This document shows, piece after piece, positions 39,556-50,275 of a stretch of DNA of 64,000 nucleotides. Numbering within the stretch: position 1 is the first letter of the stretch; the number at the start of each line of letters is the position of its first letter. The notes under the pieces are model-generated. The model was not told where the DNA came from. It saw only the letters and a program-made list of their open reading frames with translations, and searched no databases. This DNA is from Dolomedes plantarius (taxonomy: Eukaryota > Arthropoda > Arachnida > Araneae > Dolomedidae), in the NCBI GenBank assembly GCA_907164885.2, contig OU015493.1:120452193-120516192 (forward strand). The letters are read 5' to 3'. A program made the position numbers and the translations under genes.

Positions 39556-39726
39556 GTTTAAAAAAAATCTAATTCTCTTAAAATGTTAATAATGTTAACA
39601 AAATATTTCTTTTCCATAACGCTTTAATAACTTTTTTTTTTAAAAAAATGTTTAAAAAAAATCTAATTCTCTTAAAATGTTAATAATGTTAACAAAATAT
39701 TTCTTTACCATAACGCTTTAATAACG
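39556..39726. repeat. Tandem duplication with 94-bp period
   Basis: A roughly 76 bp phrase starting GTTTAAAAAAAATCTAATTC occurs at 39556 and again at 39650, with one clear base difference. The spacer is T/A-rich. Confidence 0.9.
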
Positions 39727-40756
39727 TTTTCAACACAAATTAATGAATCCATTTCGATTTTTCGAGACTTGACATAATTTATCGCATAGTGGTCCCTTTC
39801 ATTGTAGGAAATTTTCGGCTTAAGAAATCTCGTGTCTCATAATTTTCCCACAACCTCCTGGAAACGTCGTAACTCCTTCTACCACAAATAGGTTAATCAA
39901 ATCCTTTGATCCAATGATTATTAATAATACTTTAAAGTGCACATGGGAGTAAGTTTACGACAGACGAGTTCGTCTGGGCGACGACAACCTGGAAAGTTTG
40001 TTTGAGGCACTTGCAGGGTACGCACATTCCTACCTTAGAGGGCAGGAGTCCTACTGGTGGGGACCTGGGATTAACCACAGATTTTTTTTCTAATGTAGCT
40101 ATACCAAAAGTAAAAGAAAACCTGAATTAGTTTTCTTTCTCTTTCAAGACTCGCGCCCCTTGTTTCAGTTGCGAATTCGATATTAGTTGCGACGTTTTTA
40201 TTTCGTGTATTTAAAAAAAAATATTTTGTGTCATTTCCACTTATCAAAATGTTTTAACCTCAGACGTTTTAATGATTAATATCCCATTAGAAATCAAATC
40301 AGACATTTCCAGCTAAGACACCCAAGAACAAGAAGTATGTTCGGACAACTCAACGGTAATTAATGAGCGATACAAATATCCTTCAATCGCACAATTGTTT
40401 TTAATTTCTACAATTCATAATTATCGTCCATACGTGTTCTATTAATAAAGCACTACTAAAAATAAATCTTAAATAATTGTTTCAAGATGCGAAATAGTGA
40501 TTTTTAATTGCAGGATAATTAACATTTTAAACTATATATTCAGATCATCATAGTGGATATTTTAACATACTGATCCTACTCATGAAATATATGGGCTCTT
40601 CCTTTCTTCACCACTGCGACATGGAACTCAATATCCAAAAAAATGCAAAATTATTTTCGCTTACACAGCTGATTCAACAACTTACAGATGATTTAAAAAA
40701 AAGGATGGAAATGACGAGTAACTCTAATGCAAGAAAGAAGACCTATTGAGATACTA
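39727..40756. other. No gene recognised
   Basis: AT-rich sequence; no coding motif seen. Confidence 0.5.
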
Positions 40757-41790
40757 CACTGAAGAGCAAAAAAAACTGGTGCAGGCGTGCGTATGGAAAT
40801 AACGGAGATATGCAGCCAATCAGCGTAACGTGATGCGGTCGGCAGGCTACAATGGCAGGTTATCACGATTTAAGTGACTTTGAACGTGATATTATAATCA
40901 GCGCAAGAGAGATGGGACATAGCATCTCCGATGTAGCGATGAAATTTGGATTTTCGCGCTCGACTATTTCACGAGTATACCGTGAATCTCAGGTATCCGG
41001 TAAAACATCAAATTTCCGACAGCGATGCGGCCGGAAAAAGGCCTTGAAAGAACTGGACCGCCTACGACTGACGAGAATCAATAAACGAGATAGACGTGCA
41101 ACACTTCCTCAGATTGCTGCGGATTTCAATGCTGGGGCATCAGCAAGTGTCAGCGTGCGAATAGTTGATATGAGCTTTCGAGGCCTCAGGCCCATTTGTG
41201 TACCGTTGTTGACTGCACGGTACAAAGCTTTACTCCTTGCCTGGGCCCGCCAACACCTCATTTTACTGTTGATGACTGAAAACACGTTGCCTGGTCTGGC
41301 GAGTCTCGTTTCCAGTTATATCGGGAGGATGGAGACAACATCGTGAATCTATGGACCGTACATGCCAACCGGGGACTGTTCAAGCTGATGGAGTCTCTGT
41401 GATAGTATGGGGCGTGTGCAGTTGGTGTGATGTAGACCAACTGACCCCTGATACGGTTAGAGACGACTCTGACAGGTGACAGGTACATAAGCATCCTGTC
41501 CGATCATCTACACCCATTCATGTCCATTGTGCATTCCGACGGACTTGAACAATTCCAGCAGGACAATGCGACACCCCCCCCCCCACGTCGAGAGTTGTTA
41601 CCGAGGGGCTCCATGATCACTCTTGCGATTTTAGACATTTCCATTGCCCACCTAAATCCCCCGACATTAACATTATTGATAATATCTGGGATGCCTTGCA
41701 ATGTGTTGCTCAGAAGAGATCTACACCCCCTCGCACTCCTATGGATTTGTGGACTGCCCTGAAGGACAGCCCTGAACAATTTTTTATTTA
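40757..41790 (+). mobile_element. Tc1-D element, 3'-truncated
   Basis: A TA-preceded left end, CACTGAAGAGCAAAAAAAAC, is followed by a degraded transposase. The protein-like sequence stops near 41780, where the DNA changes abruptly to (TTTA)n-like sequence, and I find no matching right inverted repeat, so the right end is lost. The right limit is approximate. Confidence 0.8.
40852..41775 (+). pseudogene. Tc1-D transposase, degraded, first catalytic Asp changed to Gly
   Basis: The start MAGYHDLSDFERDIIISARE leads into a helix-turn-helix (SISDVAMKFGFSRSTISRVY) and a second DNA-binding segment (LTRINKRDRRATLPQIAADF). A small deletion follows the SVSVRIV motif. The frame is lost around 41260. In other frames I can read WSGESRF with Gly at the catalytic Asp, SVIVWGVCSW-like sequence, QQDNAT, and SPDINIIDNIWD, with Asp where the catalytic Glu is usual. 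Several frameshifts, stops, and a C-run expansion at 41574-41582 make it a clear pseudogene. The family is the closest in this window to Tc1-C. Confidence 0.85.
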
Positions 41791-42512
41791 TTTATTTGGA
41801 AGAGTTCTAAAATTCCCTTAGTTACATTTTCCATTTAGTCGTATAGTGTTTTGCGTTGTGTTAATTTCCTAAGATGAAAACATATGACCTAGATCCTATT
41901 GCAAACAGAAATTCACAAATTATTACTCAACTATATGACAGACACAATTGTATATGAGGAACCAAACTGATATTTTAATTATTTCTTAAAATTTAACAAT
42001 TTAGTAAAATTTTTCACTCTTCACTTTAAGCATTTAGCTTAAATCAACATCCATTTACAAATTTATATCAAGGTACTATTCACTTGAATCAATAATACAT
42101 GTATAATATCCCTCTTATCAAAGAATTATAAAATTCACTTTACAACATCATTAATAGAAATGGTCAAAAAAAATTAATGATGAAATGACAAAAAAATTAA
42201 AAAAACAAGAAAAAAAATTTGACTGTGGATTTCATCGAAACATCTATCTCTTAGCCGTCCTCAGGTACTGGGCATGGAACAAGTTGAACATCAAAATAGC
42301 TCTCTCTCGCCATTTCTTTTTTTCCAGCAGCAATTAGATGTTAGTCGATGTTATTAGGACAAGAGCTCGTAGACAAGGGCTCCGTTGCAAGGTATGTAAA
42401 GTTTCATGGAGTCCCATGGTCGAACGATTTTACCTCCAGTAGCAAGTTATATGCATCAGTATATATGTGCTCAGCAAGTATTTAAATATAAGAAATAGAC
42501 CCTCTTCAAATA
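41791..42512. other. No gene recognised
   Basis: AT-rich, then a GC-richer part at 42230-42440 without recognisable motif, which could be decayed repeat. Confidence 0.5.
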
Positions 42513-43925
42513 CACTGCTGGCCACCCAAATTGCAACACCAAGAAAGACAAGAGATATCACAACAAAATTTATTTTGTAGATAACATGTTGACCAAGTAT
42601 CAAATGATTAAATTTGTAGACTTCCGTGAAGTGTGGTTCCTGCCAAAATCAGTAGCCAGAGTAGCCGCCATTGTTGGAGATCACCGCTGCCACACGCCTC
42701 GGCATTGATTCAAAGAGACTTTGGATGAGTTCTTGGGGTACAGCAGACCAAGCAGCTTCCACATGTTGCCAAAGTTGATCTGCTGTGGCAGCTGGGGATG
42801 GAATCTGGGTCAATAGTCGAGCAACCATGGACCACATGTTTTCTATCGGCGAAAGATCCGGAGAGCGAGGCGGCCAGGGAAGCAATTCAATCTGGCGATT
42901 GACGAAGAACCGTTGGACAATGCGTGCCACGTGTGGTCGCGCATTATCCTGTGGAAATATGGCTGTGGGCAAGCCCTGAAGGCAAGGAAGGACAACTGGC
43001 TCCAACACATCGGAGATGTAGCGCTGGCTGTTTAAAGTACCGGCAATGCGTACTAGAGGTGTGCGAGAGTGATATCCAATACTGCCCCATACCATAATAC
43101 CCGGTGCAGGACCAGTGTGTCGGTGCATAACGCAGCTGTTCAGCATCCTCTCTTCACGGTGTCTCCAGATTCAAATGCGACCATCCTGGTGTTGCAGACA
43201 GAAGCGTGACTCGTCAGTAAAGACAATTTCATTCCATTCTGCCGTCCACATCCTTCTGTCATCGCACCATTGGCGGCGGAGACGTCTGTGGTTCTGCGTC
43301 AAGGGTAGACAAAGCAATGGACGTCTTGCGGACAGACCACTCTGCTGTAAACGGCGTCGAATGGTAAGCGCAGACACTGGATGATGCGTTACAGACTGCA
43401 TGTTCTGTGCTATGGTTCGTGATGTGACTGAGCGATCCGTCACTGCCATGCGCACAATTTGCCTGTCATCACGTGAAGTGGTGCACTGAGGTGGATGCGA
43501 TCGAACACGCCGGTCCGTTGTACCCTCCTGCATCCAACGATCACATATCCGCATTACAGTTGTTTGGTTTCGTCCAACACGACTACCGATTTCCCTGAAA
43601 GATAATCCACAATCTCGGTAGGCCACTATCCTTCCTCTGTCGAACTCGGATACTTGATCAAAAGATGATCGCTGTTTTCGACGAGGCATAATTGATCGTT
43701 TTTTTTTGAAAAAACCACAAGAAAAACACAATTGCCGAACTTCAAATCGTCGAAATCTCTAAGCCTTAAAGTGGGCGCTTTGAAGTGGCGCCACAGGCGC
43801 GCGTGATGTGCATCTGTGCTGAAATTCTAATCATTTGCATATCTCACCTCCGCTAATGCATGTTGTAAATTTCATGTTATTTGCATGTTTCCTTCAGGGT
43901 GTTGCATTTACAGTGGCCAGCAGTG
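42513..43925 (-). mobile_element. Tc1-B element, copy 2 (full length)
   Basis: A 1413 bp TA-flanked element with CACTGCTGGCCAC termini, in the opposite orientation to copy 1 (17415-18473) and near-identical where they overlap. No TA array flanks it. It shows the complete structure that copy 1 has lost. Confidence 0.94.
42649..43689 (-). pseudogene. Tc1-B transposase, full length with one nonsense codon
   Basis: I take the ATG at 43689-43687 (MPRRKQRSSFDQVSEFDRGR) because copy 1 preserves the same start. About 346 codons hold two helix-turn-helix units (SFREIGSRVGRNQTTVMRIC; then ALTIRRRLQQSGL) separated by a basic GRPR-like linker region, then TDESRF, APGIMVWGSI, QDNARPHVARI and SPDLSPIENMW (34 residues between second Asp and Glu), ending NNGGYSGY. 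The only disabling change I see is TGA at 43173-43171, where copy 1 has CGA (Arg); this is a CpG-type C-to-T change. All three catalytic acids are intact. Gln is replaced by Pro in the usual QQDN (reads PQDN). Confidence 0.92.
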
Positions 43926-43997
43926 TAAGTAAAAATTTAAAGTATAATATGAATTAAAAGAATAAAAATTCAAGATAATTAAAATTGTGTGCATAAA

Positions 43998-44069
43998 AAG
44001 TATCCGCCGGGATCCAACCGGGGACAAAAGAGTAGAAGCAGCGCGCTCTACCACTGTGCCAGCCTCGAC
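43998..44069 (-). mobile_element. tRNA-like sequence
   Basis: On the minus strand: GTCGAGGCTGGCACAGTGGT (A-box TGGCACAGTGGTAGAGCGC) with B box GGTTGGATCCC at the expected distance, about 72 nt in all. The acceptor ends do not pair, and no tail is evident, so it is called tRNA-derived rather than a tRNA gene. Confidence 0.6.
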
Positions 44070-44198
44070 TTATTAATATGATGTGAATAGTTGGATAAAT
44101 TCGCACTGGGATTATAGGAAAGTTCTAGGGGGATGATAAATATACATGAAGGGAGGAGTTTAAAATTAGAATAAGTAAGCAAGATAGGAGAGAGAGTG

Positions 44199-44640
44199 TT
44201 AGCTCTTCAAAAGACACGCCCGAGTGCGTTTACGATTAGCACGAAGGGAGTAATCATTGTCAGGGAACTCTGCTATAATTTCATTGCAAATGTTAGGAAT
44301 ATTTTCATAAAAATCTTTCGATATTTTATGAGCAGTTTCAGTGACCTTTAAAGGACTCCGTTTTCCGTTCGTCAACCTTTTTATAATCTTCTTTTCGCCC
44401 CCTTCAAAGGCACACCCAAATTTTGACCACATCTCCTCTGATTGGGTGAGGACTGCTGACCCCACTCCGGGGACCGGACGTCGATGGAGGGAGGATTTCT
44501 GATGAGTAAGAATTTCAGGCTCTTTTCCTTAAAAAAGTGTAAAAATTCTTCTCTTGAATGGAGTTTGGAAGTAATGCGTTGTACCATTTTCAGAATTTTG
44601 TCATCTGGTCTTGTGAAGAACTTTGGCAGTTTTAATTTAT
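44199..44640 (-). pseudogene. Unrecognised coding-like fragment with frameshift
   Basis: Two overlapping minus-strand frames (44587-44381 and 44465-44199) look like one interrupted reading frame. The first gives a charged segment (LHSREEFLHFFKEKSLKFLL, then SPEWG), and the second continues with AVLTQSEEMWSKFGCAFEGG and GEKKIIKRLTNGKRSPLKV, ending RKRTRACLLKS. Composition is protein-like (high Lys/Glu, few Ile/Asn biases from AT content) and unlike random AT-rich translations nearby. I do not recognise the family. It may be a decayed gene fragment or part of an unknown mobile element. Confidence 0.3.
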
Positions 44641-45148
44641 TACGCTATATTTTAAAATTCATACAAAAGAAAGGAAAAATAAAGCGCATAAAAACTTTAA
44701 AATATAAATGAGTAAATAAATAAAAAAGATTGAACAAAACGTAAATCTTTAAAAAAGATTTACCTTGAGTCAGTCAATCAAAATGAAAAAGCAATTAAAA
44801 CAAAATTGAAAACTGTCAGTCAATCAAATACAAAAAATTGCAATACTCTATACTACATTTACCGTACATAAAAGCATGATTTATTATTATCACTTAATTA
44901 ATTGCTCAACTTTAATGAATGCCACCAAAGTTAATCCGCGCGAAAATTAATCTAATGACACTCGTACAACTCAAACAATAAATGGAGAAAAATTTTAAAT
45001 ACGTATTTGATCAGTGGCGGCTCGTATATAGGCATTGCGGAACTGCAGCACTCCCTATTTTCACTCGATATTATCGATAATATTTAGTAGGTATAATGGG
45101 TATTTTTTTTAATTCTTTCTTTCTACCTTACATAATCCTTACGTTATA
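44641..45148. other. No gene recognised
   Basis: AT-rich, with a short repeated AGTCAGTCAATCAAA phrase at about 44770 and 44816. Confidence 0.5.
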
Positions 45149-46449
45149 CAGAGGCTGTTCACACATTTTTTAGACGATGTATATTGTATTTACAAAACTA
45201 AATTACATAAAATTCTTGTGTTTTAAATGTTCTATTTGACATCCCTTATTCTGAACTATCTTTCGACACCGCAATTTCCAGGATAATAATGCCTTTTGAA
45301 GTGTCAGAAGAGGTATTCTATCCCATTCCTCCTGAACAGCTTTCAAGAGTCCTGTAAGGGTGTTGAGACGACGTTTGGATAATGCAGATTTTAAAAGTCC
45401 GAAAGCACAAAAATCCATAGGTGATACATCGGGAGATTTAGTAGGGATATCAGTGAAGGGTATGGTATTGATACCAGTTTTTTGTTCCATTTCTTTTAGG
45501 AAATTTACAGTGGATTTTGATGCGTGACTGCTAGCTTTGTCCTGATGGAGTCTCACAGATTGATGGCACTGTGGGTAAAGCGATGGTATTTCATTCAGAA
45601 AAATTGGCGATAAAATATGTTCCTGATAGTATTTGGAGTTAATCTTGATATTTTTTTCCACTCTCTTTATTTTTAACTTGCCATTATAAGAAAAACCAGC
45701 AACAATCATGAATCCCTTAGAAAAACTTTCTTTCGATTCTGTGAACCATGTACTTAAATTTTTTTCTCCCCTTTTATGATAATAAATGGCTCTTTTTTTG
45801 TTGCAATCATTTAAATACACCCATGATTCATCTATTGTAACAATTGTTTTCCATTTTTCTTTGGATAGGTGTTTCTCATATAGAATTCTGCAGCGTGTCC
45901 TGCGTTCAGCGATATGATTTGGAAGGAGACGATGCACATTGCGTTTTTTCGCTTTCTTAAGATTTAAATCAACGTTTATCATTTTGTTTACAGTGGATAC
46001 CGAGCATTTTAATGATTTTGCAACTGTCCTTTGACAAGGGGAATTTTCTTTTAACATTAAACAACGTACCTTTACAATAGTCGAAGATGTCCGTTTTTTC
46101 CTTGGATACTTGTTTGGAATTTTTGTCCCACTTGAGGCTCCAATTTGACGTTTTTTTCCTTTCTTGTTGACGATATTACCTATCGACGCTTTAGATATCA
46201 CAAAACCATGACTCTCACATCGTTTTTGGATAACGGAGTATGCATATTTCTCTTCGGAAAGAGCATAAATGTAGCCATCGAATCACTGCTTTGTTAAAAA
46301 CGCCATTTTGAATAAAATCAAAACTTTCAAGCCGCAGACCATAATTTTGACTTTTAAAAACATAGTACAATTGCAATTATTTCTTTTGCAGCAAACGATT
46401 TTTTATTACCGCTTACCAAAATCGTCTAAAAATGTGCGAACAGCCTCTG
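45149..46449 (-). mobile_element. DD41D-type mariner relative, copy 1
   Basis: A 1301 bp TA-flanked element with inverted repeats starting CAGAGGCTGTTC and continuing CACATTTTTTAGACGAT, matching over about 30 bp with few differences. Minus-strand transposase. No TA array flanks it. A diverged relative lies at 48149-49336. Confidence 0.92.
45203..46306 (-). pseudogene. Mariner-type (DD41D) transposase, one early stop
   Basis: The ATG at 46306-46304 gives MAFLTKQ and then a TGA (46285-46283), probably from a Trp TGG because the relative at 48149 has Trp there. After that the frame is open for about 359 codons. Visible are N-terminal helix-turn-helix regions (YAYSVIQKRC; RTVAKSLKCSVSTVNKMI), first motif TIDESWVYL, second motif RLHQDKASSHASKS, and third motif SPDVSPMDFCAFGLLK. 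I count 41 residues between the second Asp and the last Asp, which fits the DD41D spacing known among Tc1/mariner relatives. All three acids are present. C-terminus ends KHKNFM. This is one of the least damaged transposases in the window. Confidence 0.9.
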
Positions 46450-46554
46450 TATAATCCATACATTATATAGTTCTTAAGCTTAATGTCAGTAGTAATCCCC
46501 ACGTTCATGATAAAGGACAAAAATATTTGTATGGAACTGCGCGCTTCACAGTTC

Positions 46555-46811
46555 CTGTAATGCGACGTTTAGCTGTTGTGCGCATGCGCACATGTCCGAG
46601 GAACTAGAGCTTTGTCGTGCTCGCTAGTAAAGCGTCGGCGCTGTCGCCCACGCAGTGCCGATGCTGTTACCCGAGTGTGTGAAAGTGTTTATTTTTTGAC
46701 TCGTTTATTTTTTGACTTTGCTATTCTATTTAATTCAGTGTGTTTTTTTGTTGTTGTTGTTTTCTTGAATAGAAAATTTAATAATTATCCGTGACCTCCT
46801 CGAATCCCTAA
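46555..46811 (+). promoter_or_regulatory. CpG-richer leader with GCGCATGCGC palindrome
   Basis: This stretch has many CpGs against an AT-rich background and includes TGCGCATGCGCA (46579-46590), which matches the known NRF-1 recognition palindrome. It runs directly into the hAT/ZMYM-like coding fragment at 46812 on the same strand, so it may be that gene's or element's 5' end. A (TTG)n-like tract lies at 46749-46762. Promoter activity is inference. Confidence 0.35.
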
Positions 46812-47078
46812 GAAGTAAATTCTGTGACAGTAAGTGAACTTCAACAGCTTATGTTTTCACAGTTGTCTCTCCATGAGAAAGTTACAGTTAAGAAAAGAGA
46901 CCGTTCAACCCCTGATATTCAAATAGCTCAGCCAGGAATAAGCAACTGCAAGAAGTATATTCGCAGCTTTAATTTCTAATGGTACCAACGGGAAAGTTAT
47001 GTCTGCGGCTGTGAAGTGAAAGGTGCATTGCTTCGCTTCCCGTGTTTGCTGTTTGGCGTTGATGCAACCTGGCGTTGA
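46812..47078 (+). pseudogene. hAT/ZMYM-like (TTF-type zinc finger) N-terminal fragment
   Basis: The plus-strand frame reads ELQQLMFSQLSLHEKVTVKK and RDRSTPDIQI, followed by YIRSFNF, a TAA (46977-46979), then WYQRESYVCGCEVKGALLRF and PCLLFGVDATW before a TGA (47076-47078). The pattern 'RPTPDI... F..WY....WLCGC......FCFPCLLF' is the TTF-type zinc finger found at the N-terminus of hAT-derived and ZMYM-like proteins. The TAA falls where the family has an acidic or polar residue before WY. The hAT catalytic and dimerisation regions are absent downstream. Whether it derives from a transposon or a domesticated host gene cannot be told here. Confidence 0.7.
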
Positions 47079-48148
47079 AGCAACGTTGCCCTCTGACAGT
47101 TGGCATTATCTCTCATAGATGCAATATATGAGATGAACACATCCCTCTTCATTTCAACATCAGTCTTAATGCCTGCATGGTTTGGATTTTTAGGCAACCA
47201 TACATTGCTAATTTATTGTTCTTGGAAAAGTCCTGCCTGGCCAGTTATCCTCAGTCATTAGCCCTAGATAAAGAAGAGACATAGCAAATTTTTAATACTC
47301 TTTGTTTCAAACTGTTTAACATTAAACTATACATTGACAGCAAGAAAATAAAATATTGCAGAAATTCGAAAAGGTCAGGTACAAATCCCATAACATACTA
47401 CCATCTATAGCTGCACAACTGTCAACTCATTAAGGAAGGTACAATACTTTGTAGGATATTACCTCGTATCTGATAATTTCGAAAGGCTTATTTTCTGCAT
47501 TAAGATTAACCCGAAAAGAAAGAAAAGTTATATTGTAGAAAAGTTTTGTAAAAGTTCTGAAAATCTTCCATCCCTTAAAAGTATTTCCATAATCTAAAAC
47601 TCCAAAATATGACGAAAATCTACATTTAATAACTTTAAACTTCTGTTCTCAGACGATACAAGTGTCAAAAGTCAGTGCAGCAAATGGCTTCAGAATATAT
47701 CTTCGTTAAAGTCTCAATAAGCCTAAGATCGCTTTCAAAAAAAACTCCTTATGTTAATATATTTTTCAGAAGAAAACAATTTTTTTCCTAATTCAATGAG
47801 AAAAAAAGGATTGGACCTCATGTTGTATTTTAAAATAAATTCTAAACCCAAAGGAAAATAACACACAAAGCAGATTACAATAACAGTTCGAGAGAAGAAA
47901 AAAAAGATCAGTCCAAAAGAAAAAGCACCCTTAAAGCACAGAAAGTAAAATAAAAAATAAATCTCTCGCAAATTTCCTTTTTTTCCTCTTTCAGGTCATA
48001 TTTCAAGCTGACGAAAAAATATTTTCCGCGAACTGAACTCCTGCTTCGAATAATAATGGATTCATATCGAGAGGCAGTTATGTAAAGCTTTACAACTACA
48101 TTATTTATTCAAAGGATGACACATAAATCTTGTTACATGACCAATAAA
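47079..48148. other. No gene recognised
   Basis: Mostly AT-rich. A minus-strand frame at 47197-47100 (PKNPNHAGIKTDVEMKRDVF) looks slightly protein-like and may belong to the same unknown element as the hAT-like fragment, but I do not recognise it. Confidence 0.45.
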
Positions 48149-49336
48149 CAGAAGGTCGTTCGCACTTTATGGAAACGGTTTTTAATTTATTTTTGTCATT
48201 TGCATTTTGTGTAAAAATTTGGCAACTTCAGAATAGTCATCTGCTACTGTTTTGTTTTCATTGGAATGTAAAATAAAAGATATATTTTGAAAATTGCTCC
48301 TAAAATTGATAGATGGCTAGAAGGTTACGTAAGTGCGCTTTCCGGAGAGAAATATTTGTGTCAAATTATAAAGCGGTGTAAAAATCGAGGTTATGGCATC
48401 AAAAGGTATTTATAATATATTAAATTTGAAATGAAAAAAAGTCTAAATGAAAACAAAAATTAAAACATGGCCACGAAACCTCATCTTAAGACTGTTCGAA
48501 CGCAAGTAAATATCAAGAAAGTGAAGTCACTGATCCTAAAAGTAAATCCTCCGACTCAAATATCCATTGCATCGAAACTAGGAATGTCTTCTGGAAATGT
48601 AAATAAAATCATTCATGAAGATTTGACGTTAAAAAATGTTTAAACCTAAAGTTCATCTGCTTTTGCTAAAGCATATTGCTGAAAGAAAAACATTTTGTAG
48701 AAAATTATATGAAAAACAACTAGCTGTTGAAAAATGGAAATTTGCGGTAACACTCGATGAGGCATGGGTGTACTTAAGTGATTGTAACAAAAAAAATCTA
48801 AGTAACACCAAAATAAGTTCACTCTACTATCAGCAGAATATTTTAGAACCAAATTTTGAAGAAGAAATTCCAGCCTTTTATGGAAAGAACATTCATAAAT
48901 TTGAGCTTCACATGGACAAAGGCTATAGCCACACATCTAAATCAACTGCCGCATATTTAGCAAAGAAACGATCAGAAAGAGAAATAAAGTGTATCCCATT
49001 TAATGAAATACCTGTAAAATCACCTGACGCTTCTCTAATGAACTTTTGCGCTTTCGGTTTATTAAAACAAACCTTAAGAAAACGGCATCCAAGAACACTG
49101 AACGGACTTTGGAAAACGGTCCAAGAGAAATGGGATAAACTTGACATGACAGTACTACTCGTAAGAAAAAGTTTACTATCATGGAAAATTCAAAGACAAT
49201 AGCTTCTTGACAAAGCTAGAGCTATTGTCAAGAAGCATAACTATCAGATAGAAGCAAATAACAGCAAAAAATGCGGAATTAATGCATTAAAACTTAACTA
49301 TCAAAATAATTTTAATAAAGTGCGATCGACATTCTG
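48149..49336 (+). mobile_element. DD41D-type mariner relative, copy 2 (diverged)
   Basis: The left end CAGAAGGTCGTTCGCACTTT and the right end (reverse complement CAGAATGTCGATCGCACTTT) match over about 23 bp with a few differences. A TA follows the right end; the left side reads AA. The plus-strand transposase resembles that of 45149-46449, but the two elements are clearly different families or old copies. Confidence 0.82.
48302..49254 (+). pseudogene. Mariner-type transposase, degraded, last Asp changed to Asn
   Basis: The N-terminal part is recognisable near 48307 (DRWLEGYVSALSGEKYLCQI), then the frame is broken. A second segment (48478-48640) holds a helix-turn-helix, and 48636-49202 holds the catalytic part: VTLDEAWVYLSDCNKKN, ELHMDKGYSHTSKS and SPDASLMNFCAFGLLK. 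Relative to copy 1 the segment after the first motif is shortened by about 45 residues, and the final Asp of PMDFCAF is Asn. The C-terminal piece (KARAIVKKHNYQIE) is displaced by a small duplication at 49200-49245. It cannot encode an active enzyme. Confidence 0.85.
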
Positions 49337-50275
49337 TACTTTGAAATTTATTCAAATAAATAAATTTGTTTATATGTATATATATAACTAAATGAGGCTT
49401 GCTCCCAAATTTCACTCAATGCTTACTCCAAAATTCCCTTTCCTAACACAAAAAAGCCATTTTTATTTAAATCCTCAGCGAACAACTTAATTTAGAAATT
49501 ATATTAGCCTTTTAACCATGTGCCGACATTCTTTTCCCGGCACTGGACATTCCTCAACCAATGCTCATATGAATTTAAGACTACGATACATGGACAGAAG
49601 TACCGATCTTGCCCCATATCCATGTTGGTATTCAATTGACATTTATGAAATGCATAGTGTCATGCGGGCCTATAATGACGTAACTCTCACCCCACAACTT
49701 TAAACCAATGCAATATTGGGAGTTGCGAACTATGATGAGGTCGAACTAATTAAATAATTCTAAGCCATAGGGGTCAAAATGGGAAATATCCATTTTATGC
49801 CTGAAAAGGAGACGTTCGATCTCTCTGTCTTCTTTTTGCCCTCTTTTAACACAGCTGTGATCAAGAACTGCTGGCGCGTCCCTGTACTCCGTCCCCATCT
49901 TTTAAATAAAGTGTTGTAAGGACTTTGATGTCTAGCCTTCTTTGGCTTCAGACACCTTTGTCTCTGTATTATAACTCACATTATTTATTCCAATGTAGTA
50001 AATAAACTTACATTAAAGTCACATTTTTTCAAACTTATCTTGTTATAATATTTTCTAATAATTCTTTAGTGTCTTAATCTTTATCTTTATTCCTGGTAAT
50101 ATTCATTTTATTAGAATGTACATTCTTTAGCTTGGACTGAATATTAAATTCTCAGTCCAAGAAAACAAAAAGGAAATAATTTATAAAAGTAGATAGTATA
50201 TTTAGCAAAAGAAATAAAAATCAACTTCTTATCTAACAATCAAAGCGAACAGGCTGTAAATTTAAATTACTTATA
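49337..50275. other. No gene recognised
   Basis: Moderate AT content. The open frame at 49518-49703 has no known motif. Confidence 0.5.

Noticed and set aside
46825..46835. Splice donor-like ACA|GTAAGT at the start of the hAT-like fragment
   Set aside because: The reading frame with family-like residues runs straight across it, so it is more likely coding sequence.
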